Positions 24,772 through 33,286 of a stretch of 64,000 bases of DNA are shown in pieces. Location of the stretch: the NCBI RefSeq assembly GCF_900112595.1, contig NZ_FOMI01000001.1:434001-498000 (forward strand). The letters are read 5' to 3'. A program made the position numbers and the translations under genes. Below the pieces are notes generated by a model. That model was not told the origin of the DNA. It saw only the letters and a program-made list of their open reading frames with translations, and did no database searches. This stretch comes from Algibacter pectinivorans. Lineage in GTDB: Bacteria > Bacteroidota > Bacteroidia > Flavobacteriales > Flavobacteriaceae. Numbering within the stretch: position 1 is the stretch's first letter; each line of letters begins with the position of its first letter.

Positions 24772-25447
24772 ACGACTTAGACTTCGGCTTTAAAGCCACA
24801 AAATCTTTTAAATAATACGGTTCGAAATAAGCGACATCTTCAAAGCTGTTTTCTTTATATTTTTGGTAAGCTAAAACGCTCATGTGGTTAGCAGAAGGAA
24901 GTTTATTATCTACAAAAATAGCGTTAGGATGATTAATTAACGTTTTTGTTTTTTCTACACCATTACCAATAAAATAAACCTTTCCTTGCTCTAAGTAGTT
25001 TTTAAATGATGTCTCATCAAGTATTTCGGCTTGTGTTTCTCGAATTTGTTTATAATCTAAATCGTAAATAGCAGAATACACCTCCATACGTCTTGCATCT
25101 AACATAGACACAACCACACCACTTTCCATTGTAACTTGGTAAGCCAAGGCATTTAAAGTTGGAACCGCTATTAAAGGTTTATTTAATGCAAAACAGAGTC
25201 CTTTAGCTGCCGAAACTCCAATACGTAAACCCGTATAAGAACCTGGACCTTTGCTAACGGCTATGGCATCTAAATCGTTTGACGTGATATTGGCTTCCTT
25301 TAAAACAGCATCAATATAGACATGTAGTCTTTCGGCATGCGAATAGTTTTTATCATTATCTTCTTTTAAAACAATGGTTTTACCATCTTTTGATAAGGAA
25401 ACCGAACAGTTTGTTGTTGCGGTTTCTAGGTTTAAAATTAAACTCAA
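24770..25447 (-). CDS. tsaB: tRNA threonylcarbamoyladenosine biosynthesis protein TsaB
   Basis: Partner of TsaD in making the t6A modification at position 37 of ANN-decoding tRNAs. The 225-residue protein starts LILNLETATTNCSVSLS and has the ASKGPGSYTGLRIG-type motif (here VSKGPGSYTGLRIGVSAAKG, about 65-84) typical of TsaB; the metal-binding histidines of TsaD are absent, as expected. The start is a TTG (25447): there is no usable ATG before the conserved strand. It is 2 nt after the thioredoxin gene, at the end of the efflux operon. Its 3' end is duplicated at 23933-23980. Confidence 0.93.
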   Translation of the reverse strand: MSLILNLETATTNCSVSLSKDGKTIVLKEDNDKNYSHAERLHVYIDAVLKEANITSNDLDAIAVSKGPGSYTGLRIGVSAAKGLCFALNKPLIAVPTLNALAYQVTMESGVVVSMLDARRMEVYSAIYDLDYKQIRETQAEILDETSFKNYLEQGKVYFIGNGVEKTKTLINHPNAIFVDNKLPSANHMSVLAYQKYKENSFEDVAYFEPYYLKDFVALKPKSKS

Positions 25448-25449
25448 AA

Positions 25450-25941
25450 TTATTTATATTTTTCAATGATATCTCCAATAACAAAAGAATCCAATTCGAA
25501 ACCTTGAAGTCCAGGATAACCTTCCCAACGTACAATGCCATTTGGATCAATCAGTACGCAATGAGGAATCCCTCTAACTTCATAGCTGGTTTTTAGTCGT
25601 TCTTTAGTATCAATGGCACTATAGTATTCCATAACTGGAGATTTCATCTTGTTAACTATAGTTTTTGATTCGTCTGAAATACCAATAACTATTAAATCGT
25701 CTTTAAATTCATAATGATATCGATTAAGTTCTGGTATTGCTTTTATACATGGGCCGCACCATGTTGCCCAAAAATCTATTAATACAAATTTACCTTTAAA
25801 ATCTGGTTTTTCAGAAAGCCATTTTTCAACAATTAACTCTGGCGCTTGCTTGTTTAAATATGACTTTGCCCAAAGTTGTTTTCCTTGCGCACAAACCGTC
25901 ATACAAGAAAAAATCATTAACATAACCCCAAACTTTTTCAT
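25450..25941 (-). CDS. Periplasmic TlpA-like thioredoxin-fold protein
   Basis: Thiol-disulphide oxidoreductase of the TlpA/ResA group, 163 residues. Signal peptide about 1-19 (MTVCAQ end), then the thioredoxin fold with active site WCGPC (C62, C65) within FWATWCGPCIKAIPELN, and a cis-proline in RGIPHCVLID. Probably keeps cysteines of periplasmic proteins reduced, but no client is identified. Positioned between tolC-like (23-nt gap) and tsaB in one apparent operon; the link to efflux may only be one of transcription. Confidence 0.88.
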   Translation of the reverse strand: MKKFGVMLMIFSCMTVCAQGKQLWAKSYLNKQAPELIVEKWLSEKPDFKGKFVLIDFWATWCGPCIKAIPELNRYHYEFKDDLIVIGISDESKTIVNKMKSPVMEYYSAIDTKERLKTSYEVRGIPHCVLIDPNGIVRWEGYPGLQGFELDSFVIGDIIEKYK

Positions 25942-25964
25942 TTGTTAAAAGTATTAAAAATGAA

Positions 25965-27299
25965 TTATTCAGTTAACGATTTTCCCATATAAAAATCTAA
26001 AACTTTAGTTTTAAAAACAAAATCGTACTTAGCATTAATTAATGAAGATTCTGCATTTATTAATTGTACTCTAGCTTGCTCTAAATCGAAAGTAGTCATT
26101 ACACCAATATCAAAACGTTCTTTAGAGTTATTAAAAGATAAACTTTGAGATTCTAACGTTTTTTTTGCAGCCACAAAAGCCTTAAGAGCAGCCTGAGCAT
26201 CGGTATAAGCTCGTTGGATACTAGACTCTAAATCTAACTTAGCTTGCTCTAAATTAAGCTTACTATTTTCTTCTTGAATTTTAGATTTTGCAACCGTTGT
26301 TTTATTTTGAAATCTAGAAAAAATTGGAATGTCTAAGCTTAAACTAAATCGATGACCTTTTTGCTGATTTAACTGTGTAAAGAAATCCTCTTCAGTATCA
26401 ATTAAATTTGTAAAAAACACATTTGAACCAAATCCATAACTAGCAGAAAGTGTTGGGTAAAAACCACTTTTAGAAATTTCCGTGCCTAATACTGCATTTT
26501 CTACATTCTTTTCTGCCACCTTAATTTCGTTTCTATTTTCAAAAGCAAAATTTAAAATAGGATTTATATTATTATATAATAGAGCCTCAGAAGGAGTATC
26601 TATATTTATAATTTCAACTTCAAAACCGTTAAAAGGTATTTGTAATAATTGTGATAAGGTTAATAAGGCTAAATTAAAGTTATTCTCTGCTAATGTAACT
26701 TGCTGAGCATCTCTACTTAAAGTAGCCTCAGCATCATAAATATTTACTTTAGGTTGTAGGCCAGCATCTACCAACTCTTGCACCTGTTCTAGTTGCTTTT
26801 CACTAAATTGATATTGAGCTTCGGCGGTCTCAAAACGTTCTTTATTAAAAAGCACATTTAAGTATGCGTTAACTACATTTAATGAAACGTCATCTTTAAT
26901 TCTTTCAAGCTCTAATTGATTTGTTTCTAATCTTAGTTGAGATTGTTTGTATAGGTTAGTTAACCTAAATCCATCAAAAACAGTTTGATTTACACCTATT
27001 CCAATACCAGTTCCATTATCTGTTCTATCTACAAACTGCCCTGGGAATAATTCTCTGCTACCAATAGATAAGGTATGATTCATATTTGCGTTTACAGATG
27101 GCAAAAAAGCACCTTTAGACGCAATAATGTCCTGTTCGTTATCAAGCAATCTATTTTTACTTTGTCGTATAGTAATATTGTTTTCTAATGCATGATTAAC
27201 ACACTCCTGTAAAGTCCATTTTTTTTGTTGAGCAAAAGTAAAGACCGTGCATAATAACGCAAAAACGATACCGATCTGTTTTATATTATTCTTCTTCAT
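25965..27299 (-). CDS. TolC-family outer-membrane efflux protein
   Basis: Outer-membrane channel of a tripartite efflux pump, 444 residues. The start is set at 27299 (MKKNNIKQIGIVFALLCTVF), giving a normal signal peptide ending FAQ; a longer frame to 27383 would run deep into the adaptor gene. Two OEP repeats are visible, each with long helices and a strand (WTLQECVNHALENNITIRQS ... VVNAYLNVLFNKE; LESSIQRAYTDAQAALKAF). It overlaps the end of the HlyD gene by 14 nt, which suggests translational coupling. Confidence 0.92.
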   Translation of the reverse strand: MKKNNIKQIGIVFALLCTVFTFAQQKKWTLQECVNHALENNITIRQSKNRLLDNEQDIIASKGAFLPSVNANMNHTLSIGSRELFPGQFVDRTDNGTGIGIGVNQTVFDGFRLTNLYKQSQLRLETNQLELERIKDDVSLNVVNAYLNVLFNKERFETAEAQYQFSEKQLEQVQELVDAGLQPKVNIYDAEATLSRDAQQVTLAENNFNLALLTLSQLLQIPFNGFEVEIINIDTPSEALLYNNINPILNFAFENRNEIKVAEKNVENAVLGTEISKSGFYPTLSASYGFGSNVFFTNLIDTEEDFFTQLNQQKGHRFSLSLDIPIFSRFQNKTTVAKSKIQEENSKLNLEQAKLDLESSIQRAYTDAQAALKAFVAAKKTLESQSLSFNNSKERFDIGVMTTFDLEQARVQLINAESSLINAKYDFVFKTKVLDFYMGKSLTE

Positions 27300-28401
27300 C
27301 TTCGTTATCTTTTGATGCTTTATTCCATACTTTAATTTTATCGCCTTCGCTAATACCTTCGGTAATTTCAACATTAATACCATCAGATAGCCCTAACTCC
27401 ACATCCTTTTTATCAAACTTATTATCTCCATTTAAAATCTCTACAAAAGGCTTTTCGGTAAGTCTGTTGTATTGTAATAAGGCTTCTCTAATTACCAAAA
27501 CACTATCTCTCGCTTCGATATCTATTTCCGCATTAGCGCTATAACCAGCTCTAATATTTGTGGTTGAATCGATAGTAACATCGGCTTTAATAGTAAATTG
27601 TACAGCACCATTTTCCTCGATACCTTTAGGAGCAACAAAGGTTAGTTTTGCAGGGAATTCTTTATCTCTTATAGCCCCAAGAATCACTTTTACTTCTTTA
27701 CCTTCTTGTATTTTTCCAACTTCAGATTCATCTAGCTTACCTTCAAAAATCATAAGACTCATATCGGCAATGGTAGCAATAGTTGTACCTGCGTTAAAAT
27801 TATTACTTTCAATAACTTGGTCGCCTTCTCTAACAGGTATTTCTAGAATTGTACCCGGAATTTGAGCAATAATATTTGTGTTTGCCGAATTTCCTCCAGA
27901 AATAGAACCACGTTTAATAATTTGATAATCGTTTTGAGCCTGATTTAAAGACTCTTTAGCTTGGTAAAACGACAACTCGCTGTTTTCAAAATCTTGCTGA
28001 GCAATTACGCCTTTGTCAAATAAAGTTCTATTTCTTTCAAAAAGCACTTTTGCATTATTGTACGATAATTTAGCCGTTGAAATTCTACTTTTTGCACTTA
28101 CCAAATTTTGCTCGTTTGGTACCACTCGTATCGTTGCTATAAGTTCGCCCTTTTTAACAATATCGCCTTCCTCAACAAGTACCTTATCTACTATACCCGA
28201 AATTTGAGGTTTTAATTCAATTTCTTCCTCCGGATTTAATTTACCCGTTGCTACGGCTTTAGTATTAATAGAACTGTAAAAAGGTTCTTCTACTTTATAA
28301 TCTACCACATCTTTAGAATTGGCATCTTTAAAATACTTTAAAACCCACACTAGCGCAATAAGGGCAACTAATATTAAAATAATTTTTACTATTTTATTCA
28401 T
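27286..28401 (-). CDS. HlyD/MacA-type periplasmic adaptor protein
   Basis: Membrane-fusion protein linking the ABC permeases to the TolC channel, 371 residues. N-terminal membrane anchor (about 4-22, VKIILILVALIALVWVLKYF), barrel-sandwich hybrid (ELKPQISGIVDKVLVEEGDIVKKG, about 63-86), an alpha-hairpin coiled coil (about 105-165), the second half of the lipoyl-like domain (IPGTILEIPVREGDQV), then beta-barrel and membrane-proximal domains. The acidic C-terminal tail is ASKDNEDEEE. It is 104 nt after the permease gene and overlaps tolC. Confidence 0.92.
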   Translation of the reverse strand: MNKIVKIILILVALIALVWVLKYFKDANSKDVVDYKVEEPFYSSINTKAVATGKLNPEEEIELKPQISGIVDKVLVEEGDIVKKGELIATIRVVPNEQNLVSAKSRISTAKLSYNNAKVLFERNRTLFDKGVIAQQDFENSELSFYQAKESLNQAQNDYQIIKRGSISGGNSANTNIIAQIPGTILEIPVREGDQVIESNNFNAGTTIATIADMSLMIFEGKLDESEVGKIQEGKEVKVILGAIRDKEFPAKLTFVAPKGIEENGAVQFTIKADVTIDSTTNIRAGYSANAEIDIEARDSVLVIREALLQYNRLTEKPFVEILNGDNKFDKKDVELGLSDGINVEITEGISEGDKIKVWNKASKDNEDEEE

Positions 28402-28505
28402 TTGATTGTTGGTATTGGTTCTATGTTGTTACTTGCTATTCTATATCTAGTTTACTACAGAAAACGATTTTTAACGCCATAGAAGATTCACTTTTTTTTG
28501 ATTGT

Positions 28506-29750
28506 TTATTCTTCTCTTAATGCTTCAATTGGTTTAATGCTTGTTGCTTTAAAGGCAGGAATTAAACCTATTAAAGTCCCTAACACCACTAATATTACTA
28601 ATGCTATAAATACCACCGATATGGATACCGAGGCGTTTACAATGGCTGCATCTTCGCCTTGCCCAAAAAGGTGGTCCAATAAAATTAAAATCCAACCGCC
28701 AGTAATAATCCCAAATAGTCCCGCCACAATGGTTAAAAACACGGCTTCTACAACAATTTGCCTTTTAATCTCGAAAGGTGTGGCACCCAATGCGCGTCGT
28801 ACACCAATTTCTTTAGTACGCTCTTTAACCGTGATTAATAGAATATTACCAATAGCAAAAACACCGGCTATTAAGGTAGCAATACCTACAAACCAAGTTA
28901 AAAACTGCATACCCGTTAAAAACCCTGTTACTTTAGCAAATTCGCTACCTAAGTTAAAACTACCAAAGGCACGTTGATCTTTAGGGTGTATACCATTAAG
29001 GTTTTTAAGTAATAGTTTGGCGTCTTCTTCTATTTGTTTAATATTATAATCGGGTTTACCGGTTATCATCATCCATCCAATTTGATCGCCTTGATTATAT
29101 ATTTGTTGAAAGGTTGTAAATGGAATATGCATATCTGAGGTTGGCCCCATGTTTACATTTCCGTTTTCGAACATACCAATAACCATAAAATTGATTTTAT
29201 TGATCTCGATATATTCCCCAATTGGCATTTCGTCTTTTTCAAAGAGTTGTTTATAAGCTTCTTCTGAAATAACCACTACTTTTTTATTATGGTCAATGTC
29301 ATTTTGGTTAATAAAACGACCGTGAATCAAATTTTTCTTTTGAACCTGATCTAGCAAAGGGTAATCGCCATTTATAGAAAACGAACTAGAAAGAAAGTTT
29401 CTAACAACGGTAGCTTGATTTTGATTTCTAGGTACCAAAAACTCAATACCCTCTACATTCTCTTCTACTTTTTTAGCATCAGTTAAAGACAAATTAACGC
29501 GTCGACCTTCTTGAAACCCTTGAAATGGCTTACTTGTACTTTGCCCCCAAACAAATACGCTATTGGTAGCAAAACTTCCAAATAAACGATTAAAAGAATT
29601 CTCTAACCCTTTTGCAGACCCCAAAAGCCCAATGAGTAATAAAATACCCCACCATACCCCAACCATAGTTAAAATAGACCTTAGTTTATTTTTACTAAAG
29701 CTATCAAAAACTTCTTGCCACGTATCTCTATCGAATAAAAATTTAATCAT
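28506..29750 (-). CDS. MacB-like ABC transporter permease (second)
   Basis: ABC permease of the MacB/FtsX type, 414 residues. One N-terminal membrane segment (about 25-45, VGVWWGILLLIGLLGSAKGL), a large periplasmic MacB_PCD domain (about 50-270), and three C-terminal helices forming the FtsX domain (about 285-400) with the coupling motif RTKEIGVRRALGATPFEIKRQ. It ends PIEALREE, typical of the group. It overlaps the first permease gene by 8 nt; together they form a heterodimeric membrane component. Such pumps export peptides, macrolides or lipoproteins, and no substrate can be inferred. Confidence 0.93.
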   Translation of the reverse strand: MIKFLFDRDTWQEVFDSFSKNKLRSILTMVGVWWGILLLIGLLGSAKGLENSFNRLFGSFATNSVFVWGQSTSKPFQGFQEGRRVNLSLTDAKKVEENVEGIEFLVPRNQNQATVVRNFLSSSFSINGDYPLLDQVQKKNLIHGRFINQNDIDHNKKVVVISEEAYKQLFEKDEMPIGEYIEINKINFMVIGMFENGNVNMGPTSDMHIPFTTFQQIYNQGDQIGWMMITGKPDYNIKQIEEDAKLLLKNLNGIHPKDQRAFGSFNLGSEFAKVTGFLTGMQFLTWFVGIATLIAGVFAIGNILLITVKERTKEIGVRRALGATPFEIKRQIVVEAVFLTIVAGLFGIITGGWILILLDHLFGQGEDAAIVNASVSISVVFIALVILVVLGTLIGLIPAFKATSIKPIEALREE

Positions 29751-30972
29751 TTCTTAGTGCTACTATGGGTTTAATTTCTGATGCTTTTTTAGCTGGCAAA
29801 TAACCTGCAATGGCTCCTGCTATAATTAAAGTGAGTGTTGCGCCAACAACCAAGCTATTGCTAACACCAGGGTCTTTTATAAAATACTCTACCAAATATG
29901 GCTTTACAATTTCTAACACGCCAATACCCAACAATAACCCAACATATCCGGCTATTGCTGTTATAAAAATAGACTCTATTAAAATTATAGAAACTATAGA
30001 TTTTGGTGAAGCTCCTAAAGCCTTACGAATACCTATTTCCTTGGTGCGTTCTTTAACTATAAAAATCATAATATTACTTACACCTACAATACCTGCAATT
30101 AAAGTTCCTAACCCAATAATTAGGATAATAAATGTTAACCCAACCGTCATTTGGCTAACAGCTTTGGTACCTTCTGCCATATTACGCACACGAATGGCGC
30201 GTTGATCGCTTCGAGCTACCGAAAACCTATTCTTCATTTTTTTTGTAAGTAGCGTACTAAAAGCTAAGGCTTGGTCGTAATCCATTTCTGGATTATAGGT
30301 TAAGTTAATTTGATCGATATAATCATTATTACCATATAAATGCTGCGCCGTAGTAACTGGCATGTAAATTTTACGTTCTTCGTTATCGCCACCATCATCT
30401 GTAAAAATACCTACAACCTTAAATTGAATGCCGCCAAGATTAAGATATTTACCCAAAGCCGTGGTTTTTAAAAACAAGTCTTCTTCTACTAACCTACCTA
30501 TAACAATACATTTTGTTTTACTGTTTAAGTCGTTTTGGTTAATATACCGACCTTCCTTCATTATTGTTTTCTCTAAAAACTGATGATCGGGATGCACCGC
30601 ACGAATATCATACACATTTTGTTCGCCTCTAAAAGAAGCTTGGAAGTTTTTATAAATTCTTGCGGTAATGTATTCTACTTTACCCTCAAATTCTTCTTTT
30701 ATGTAATCGAAATCTTCGTTTTTAAACTGTATTTGTCTCCCAACCTGAAGCCCTTTATTGGCTTTAGTTGTTCGTCCCGATTGCACAGTAATAGAGTTAT
30801 TGGCATCATCGACAAAAGCTTCGGCAAATGTATTTTGTAAACCATTGGCAATTCCGAAAAGAATGGTAAATAATAAGATGGCAAAAGCCACAGTAAACCC
30901 AGAGAGAAGGCTCCTGGTTCTATTCATATTAATACTCTGAAATATTTCGCGCCAAAGGTCTAAATCAAACAT
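29743..30972 (-). CDS. MacB-like ABC transporter permease (first)
   Basis: Paralogue of the following permease, 409 residues, with the same layout: membrane helix near the start (SGFTVAFAILLFTILFGIANG), periplasmic domain (about 55-265), and three C-terminal helices with RTKEIGIRKALGASPKSI before the end PIVALRND. It overlaps both the ATPase gene (8 nt) and the second permease gene (8 nt), so the three ABC parts are tightly coupled. ATPase and permeases are separate genes here, unlike the fused MacB of Escherichia coli. Confidence 0.93.
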   Translation of the reverse strand: MFDLDLWREIFQSINMNRTRSLLSGFTVAFAILLFTILFGIANGLQNTFAEAFVDDANNSITVQSGRTTKANKGLQVGRQIQFKNEDFDYIKEEFEGKVEYITARIYKNFQASFRGEQNVYDIRAVHPDHQFLEKTIMKEGRYINQNDLNSKTKCIVIGRLVEEDLFLKTTALGKYLNLGGIQFKVVGIFTDDGGDNEERKIYMPVTTAQHLYGNNDYIDQINLTYNPEMDYDQALAFSTLLTKKMKNRFSVARSDQRAIRVRNMAEGTKAVSQMTVGLTFIILIIGLGTLIAGIVGVSNIMIFIVKERTKEIGIRKALGASPKSIVSIILIESIFITAIAGYVGLLLGIGVLEIVKPYLVEYFIKDPGVSNSLVVGATLTLIIAGAIAGYLPAKKASEIKPIVALRND

Positions 30973-31666
30973 AATTTTCGGCTCTATCTTGAGTTACCTT
31001 AACATCTTCCATAATAACACCATCTTTAAGGCGTACAATACGTTTACACATATTAGCAATATCCTCTTCGTGAGTTACCATTAAAATGGTTTTACCTTCA
31101 TCGTTTAATTGCTGAATAAAAGCCATAATATCATGTGATGTTTTGGTATCTAAGGCTCCTGTTGGCTCATCGGCAAGTAATAATTTAGGATTTGCTGCTA
31201 AGGCTCTAGCAATAGCAACACGCTGTTTTTGTCCACCAGAAAGCTCCTTTGGTAAATGTTTAGCCCAATCTGCTAAACCTACTTTACCTAAATGAAACAT
31301 GGCTTGCTCTTGACGTTCCTTACGCTTTATCCCTTGATAATATAAGGGTAGCGCCACGTTTTCGGCAGCATTTTTATAATTTATTAAATTGAAAGACTGA
31401 AAAATAAAGCCCAGAAACTTATTTCGGTAAACGGCTGCTTTTTTTTCGGTTAGATTTTTAATTGGAAGGCCATCTAAAATATATTCGCCAGAATCAGCCT
31501 CATCTAACATTCCAATAATATTAAGCAACGTAGATTTGCCCGAACCCGAAGATCCCATAATGGCAACCATTTCGCCTTCTTCAACATTAAGATTTATACC
31601 TTTTAAAACATGTAAACTAGAATCTCCAATAGGATAAGACTTATTAAGCTGATGGATTTTTAACAT
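30965..31666 (-). CDS. ABC transporter ATP-binding protein, LolD/MacB type
   Basis: ATPase of the efflux system, 233 residues. Start at 31666 (MLKIHQLNKSYPIGDSSLHV), because upstream in-frame codons lie outside the conserved domain. Walker A GSSGSGKST (38-46), Q-loop FQSFNL, signature LSGGQKQR, Walker B LLLADEPTGALD and the H-loop MVTHEED are all intact. First gene of the operon ATPase-permease-permease-HlyD-TolC-thioredoxin-tsaB. No TAnnTTTG promoter was seen in the 92 nt before it. Confidence 0.94.
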   Translation of the reverse strand: MLKIHQLNKSYPIGDSSLHVLKGINLNVEEGEMVAIMGSSGSGKSTLLNIIGMLDEADSGEYILDGLPIKNLTEKKAAVYRNKFLGFIFQSFNLINYKNAAENVALPLYYQGIKRKERQEQAMFHLGKVGLADWAKHLPKELSGGQKQRVAIARALAANPKLLLADEPTGALDTKTSHDIMAFIQQLNDEGKTILMVTHEEDIANMCKRIVRLKDGVIMEDVKVTQDRAENYV

Positions 31667-31758
31667 ATTTTTTGATTGATTTAGTGCGCTAATACACAGC
31701 ACATATTACAATAAGACTATCTAGCCCATTAAATGTTACAAAAAACACTAAAAAATTT

Positions 31759-31980
31759 CTAATTACTTTTTTTAGAACTATACTTCCTGTAAATAAAATA
31801 ACCAAGCCCAGCAACAAGTATATATGGTATAGCCATTAAATATACAATGCCATCGTTAATTCCTTCGGCTGTTGTTTGCCCAGATTCACTTTCTAACACG
31901 GCACGACACATAGCACATTGCGCATTTGTTTTAATAACAAACAACAGTGAAAAAAGAAAAAATATAATTTTACGTTTCAT
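31759..31980 (-). CDS. Small membrane protein with a CAMC motif
   Basis: 73 residues. Signal peptide about 1-20 (FVIKTNAQ), then CAMCRAVLESESGQ with a CxxC pair directly at the mature N terminus, and a C-terminal membrane helix (about 46-64, IVYLMAIPYILVAGLGYFIY) followed by a basic end. The mature part would expose the CxxC in the periplasm. I have no functional name; the position 3 nt after DUF420 and next to SCO suggests a role in copper delivery or cytochrome oxidase assembly (inference from context). Confidence 0.75.
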   Translation of the reverse strand: MKRKIIFFLFSLLFVIKTNAQCAMCRAVLESESGQTTAEGINDGIVYLMAIPYILVAGLGYFIYRKYSSKKSN

Positions 31981-31983
31981 TGC

Positions 31984-32517
31984 TTAAGCGTAATAAGGAG
32001 AAATCATTATAAATACTACAACACCAGTAATGGCAACATATAGCCACAACGGAAACGTTATTTTAGCTATTCTTTTATGTTTCTCTATGTTATTAGTAAT
32101 AGCCTTTACATAGGTTATTAATACAAACGGAATTACTATTATGGATAGCAAAATATGAGTTATCAGTATAAAATAATAAAAATACTTTGCTCCACCTTCA
32201 CCTCCAAATGGTGTAGAATTGCTAGTCATGTGGTAAGCGATATACATTATTAAAAACAAAACAGATAATACTATAGCTACCTTTATTAACCTTTCGTGTA
32301 GTTTTATGTTTTTCTTTTGTATGGCTATAAATGCCAATACCAAAACTAAAGCCGTTAGCGCGTTAGTACTCGCGTAAATTGGTGGTAAAAAAACAGGCAG
32401 TTCTACATCTATTTTAATTCCAAAAAGCGCAGCTACCGCAACGGGTATTACTACCGAAAGTATTACAATTAGTTTATTATACTTTTTATCGTCTAAGGTG
32501 TTTTCTGTATTACTCAT
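31984..32517 (-). CDS. DUF420 family membrane protein
   Basis: Integral membrane protein of 177 residues with five hydrophobic segments (about 15-33, 40-62, 75-95, 110-132, 148-172). Histidines inside or beside the helices (IAYHM, ITHILLS, EKHKR) are like those of DUF420 proteins, which are regularly linked to cytochrome c oxidase and SCO genes and resemble CtaG/CtaM-type assembly proteins. It overlaps the SCO gene by 8 nt. The exact function is unknown. Confidence 0.85.
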   Translation of the reverse strand: MSNTENTLDDKKYNKLIVILSVVIPVAVAALFGIKIDVELPVFLPPIYASTNALTALVLVLAFIAIQKKNIKLHERLIKVAIVLSVLFLIMYIAYHMTSNSTPFGGEGGAKYFYYFILITHILLSIIVIPFVLITYVKAITNNIEKHKRIAKITFPLWLYVAITGVVVFIMISPYYA

Positions 32518-33250
32518 TTAGCAACTTTTTAATATCTTCTTTTAGGGCACTTATTTCTTCTAGTTTACCATCTTCGTCTGTTTTTTCGGATTCCGAGGTA
32601 ATACCATTATAATAAATTATAGGGTTTCCTTGCATTTCTCTGCTGCGCACAAATCCGTTTTTATCGATTAAAGCAAAATTTCCAGAGTGCTCAAAACCAC
32701 CTTGAACATCTGGGTTTTCGGCTGTATAAATATAAAAACCTTTATTTGCCAACTCGTAAATAGCCTCTTTACTTCCCGTTAATAAATGCCAATTTGGGTT
32801 TGTAATGCCATATTTTTCGGCATAGGTTTTTAAAACTTCGGGCGTATCATGTTCTGGATTAATAGTAAACGAAGCCACTCCAAAATCTTCAAAACCTTCA
32901 AACTCGTTTTGAATTTGAGCCAAGTTACTATTCATCCTAGGACAAATGGTTGGGCATGTTGTAAAAAAGAATTCTATAACATACACTTTGCCTTCAAAAT
33001 CTTGATTGGTAATGGTTTTGCCATCCTGATTTGTAAACGAAAAATCTGGCACCTTACGGTTTACACCATTGTTTTGTATAAATACTAAATCGGACTTTTT
33101 TTCGTCTACCTCTTTAGGTTGGTCGCTTCTGCTTTCTTGCCTTGAAATATCGCCATTGGAAATTCTATCGACTATTCTAGGAATAAAAATTATTCCGAAA
33201 ACCAGAATGGTAAACGCTATACCTATGTATGAATAATTCGTTTTTTTCAT
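32510..33250 (-). CDS. SCO1/SenC family copper chaperone
   Basis: Membrane-anchored thioredoxin-fold protein that helps to load the CuA centre of cytochrome c oxidase subunit II. 246 residues: membrane anchor (about 8-25), then the SCO domain with copper ligands C99-x3-C103 (FFFTTCPTICPRMN) and the third ligand histidine in GFEHSGNFALIDKNG. The C-terminal part holds GKLEEISALKEDIKKLL, a helical tail. It overlaps DUF420 and is 36 nt after a cysteine-less relative. Confidence 0.93.
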   Translation of the reverse strand: MKKTNYSYIGIAFTILVFGIIFIPRIVDRISNGDISRQESRSDQPKEVDEKKSDLVFIQNNGVNRKVPDFSFTNQDGKTITNQDFEGKVYVIEFFFTTCPTICPRMNSNLAQIQNEFEGFEDFGVASFTINPEHDTPEVLKTYAEKYGITNPNWHLLTGSKEAIYELANKGFYIYTAENPDVQGGFEHSGNFALIDKNGFVRSREMQGNPIIYYNGITSESEKTDEDGKLEEISALKEDIKKLLNE

Positions 33251-33286
33251 TTTAAATACTTTACAAATCTTCTTTTAAGACGGGAC

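Noticed and set aside
28498-28977. Plus-strand open frame of 159 codons opposite the second ABC permease gene
   Set aside because: Antisense to a clear MacB-like permease; Thr/Ile/Pro-rich product typical of reversed membrane-protein codons.
29810-30205. Plus-strand open frame of 131 codons opposite the first ABC permease gene
   Set aside because: Same reason: antisense reading of conserved permease sequence.
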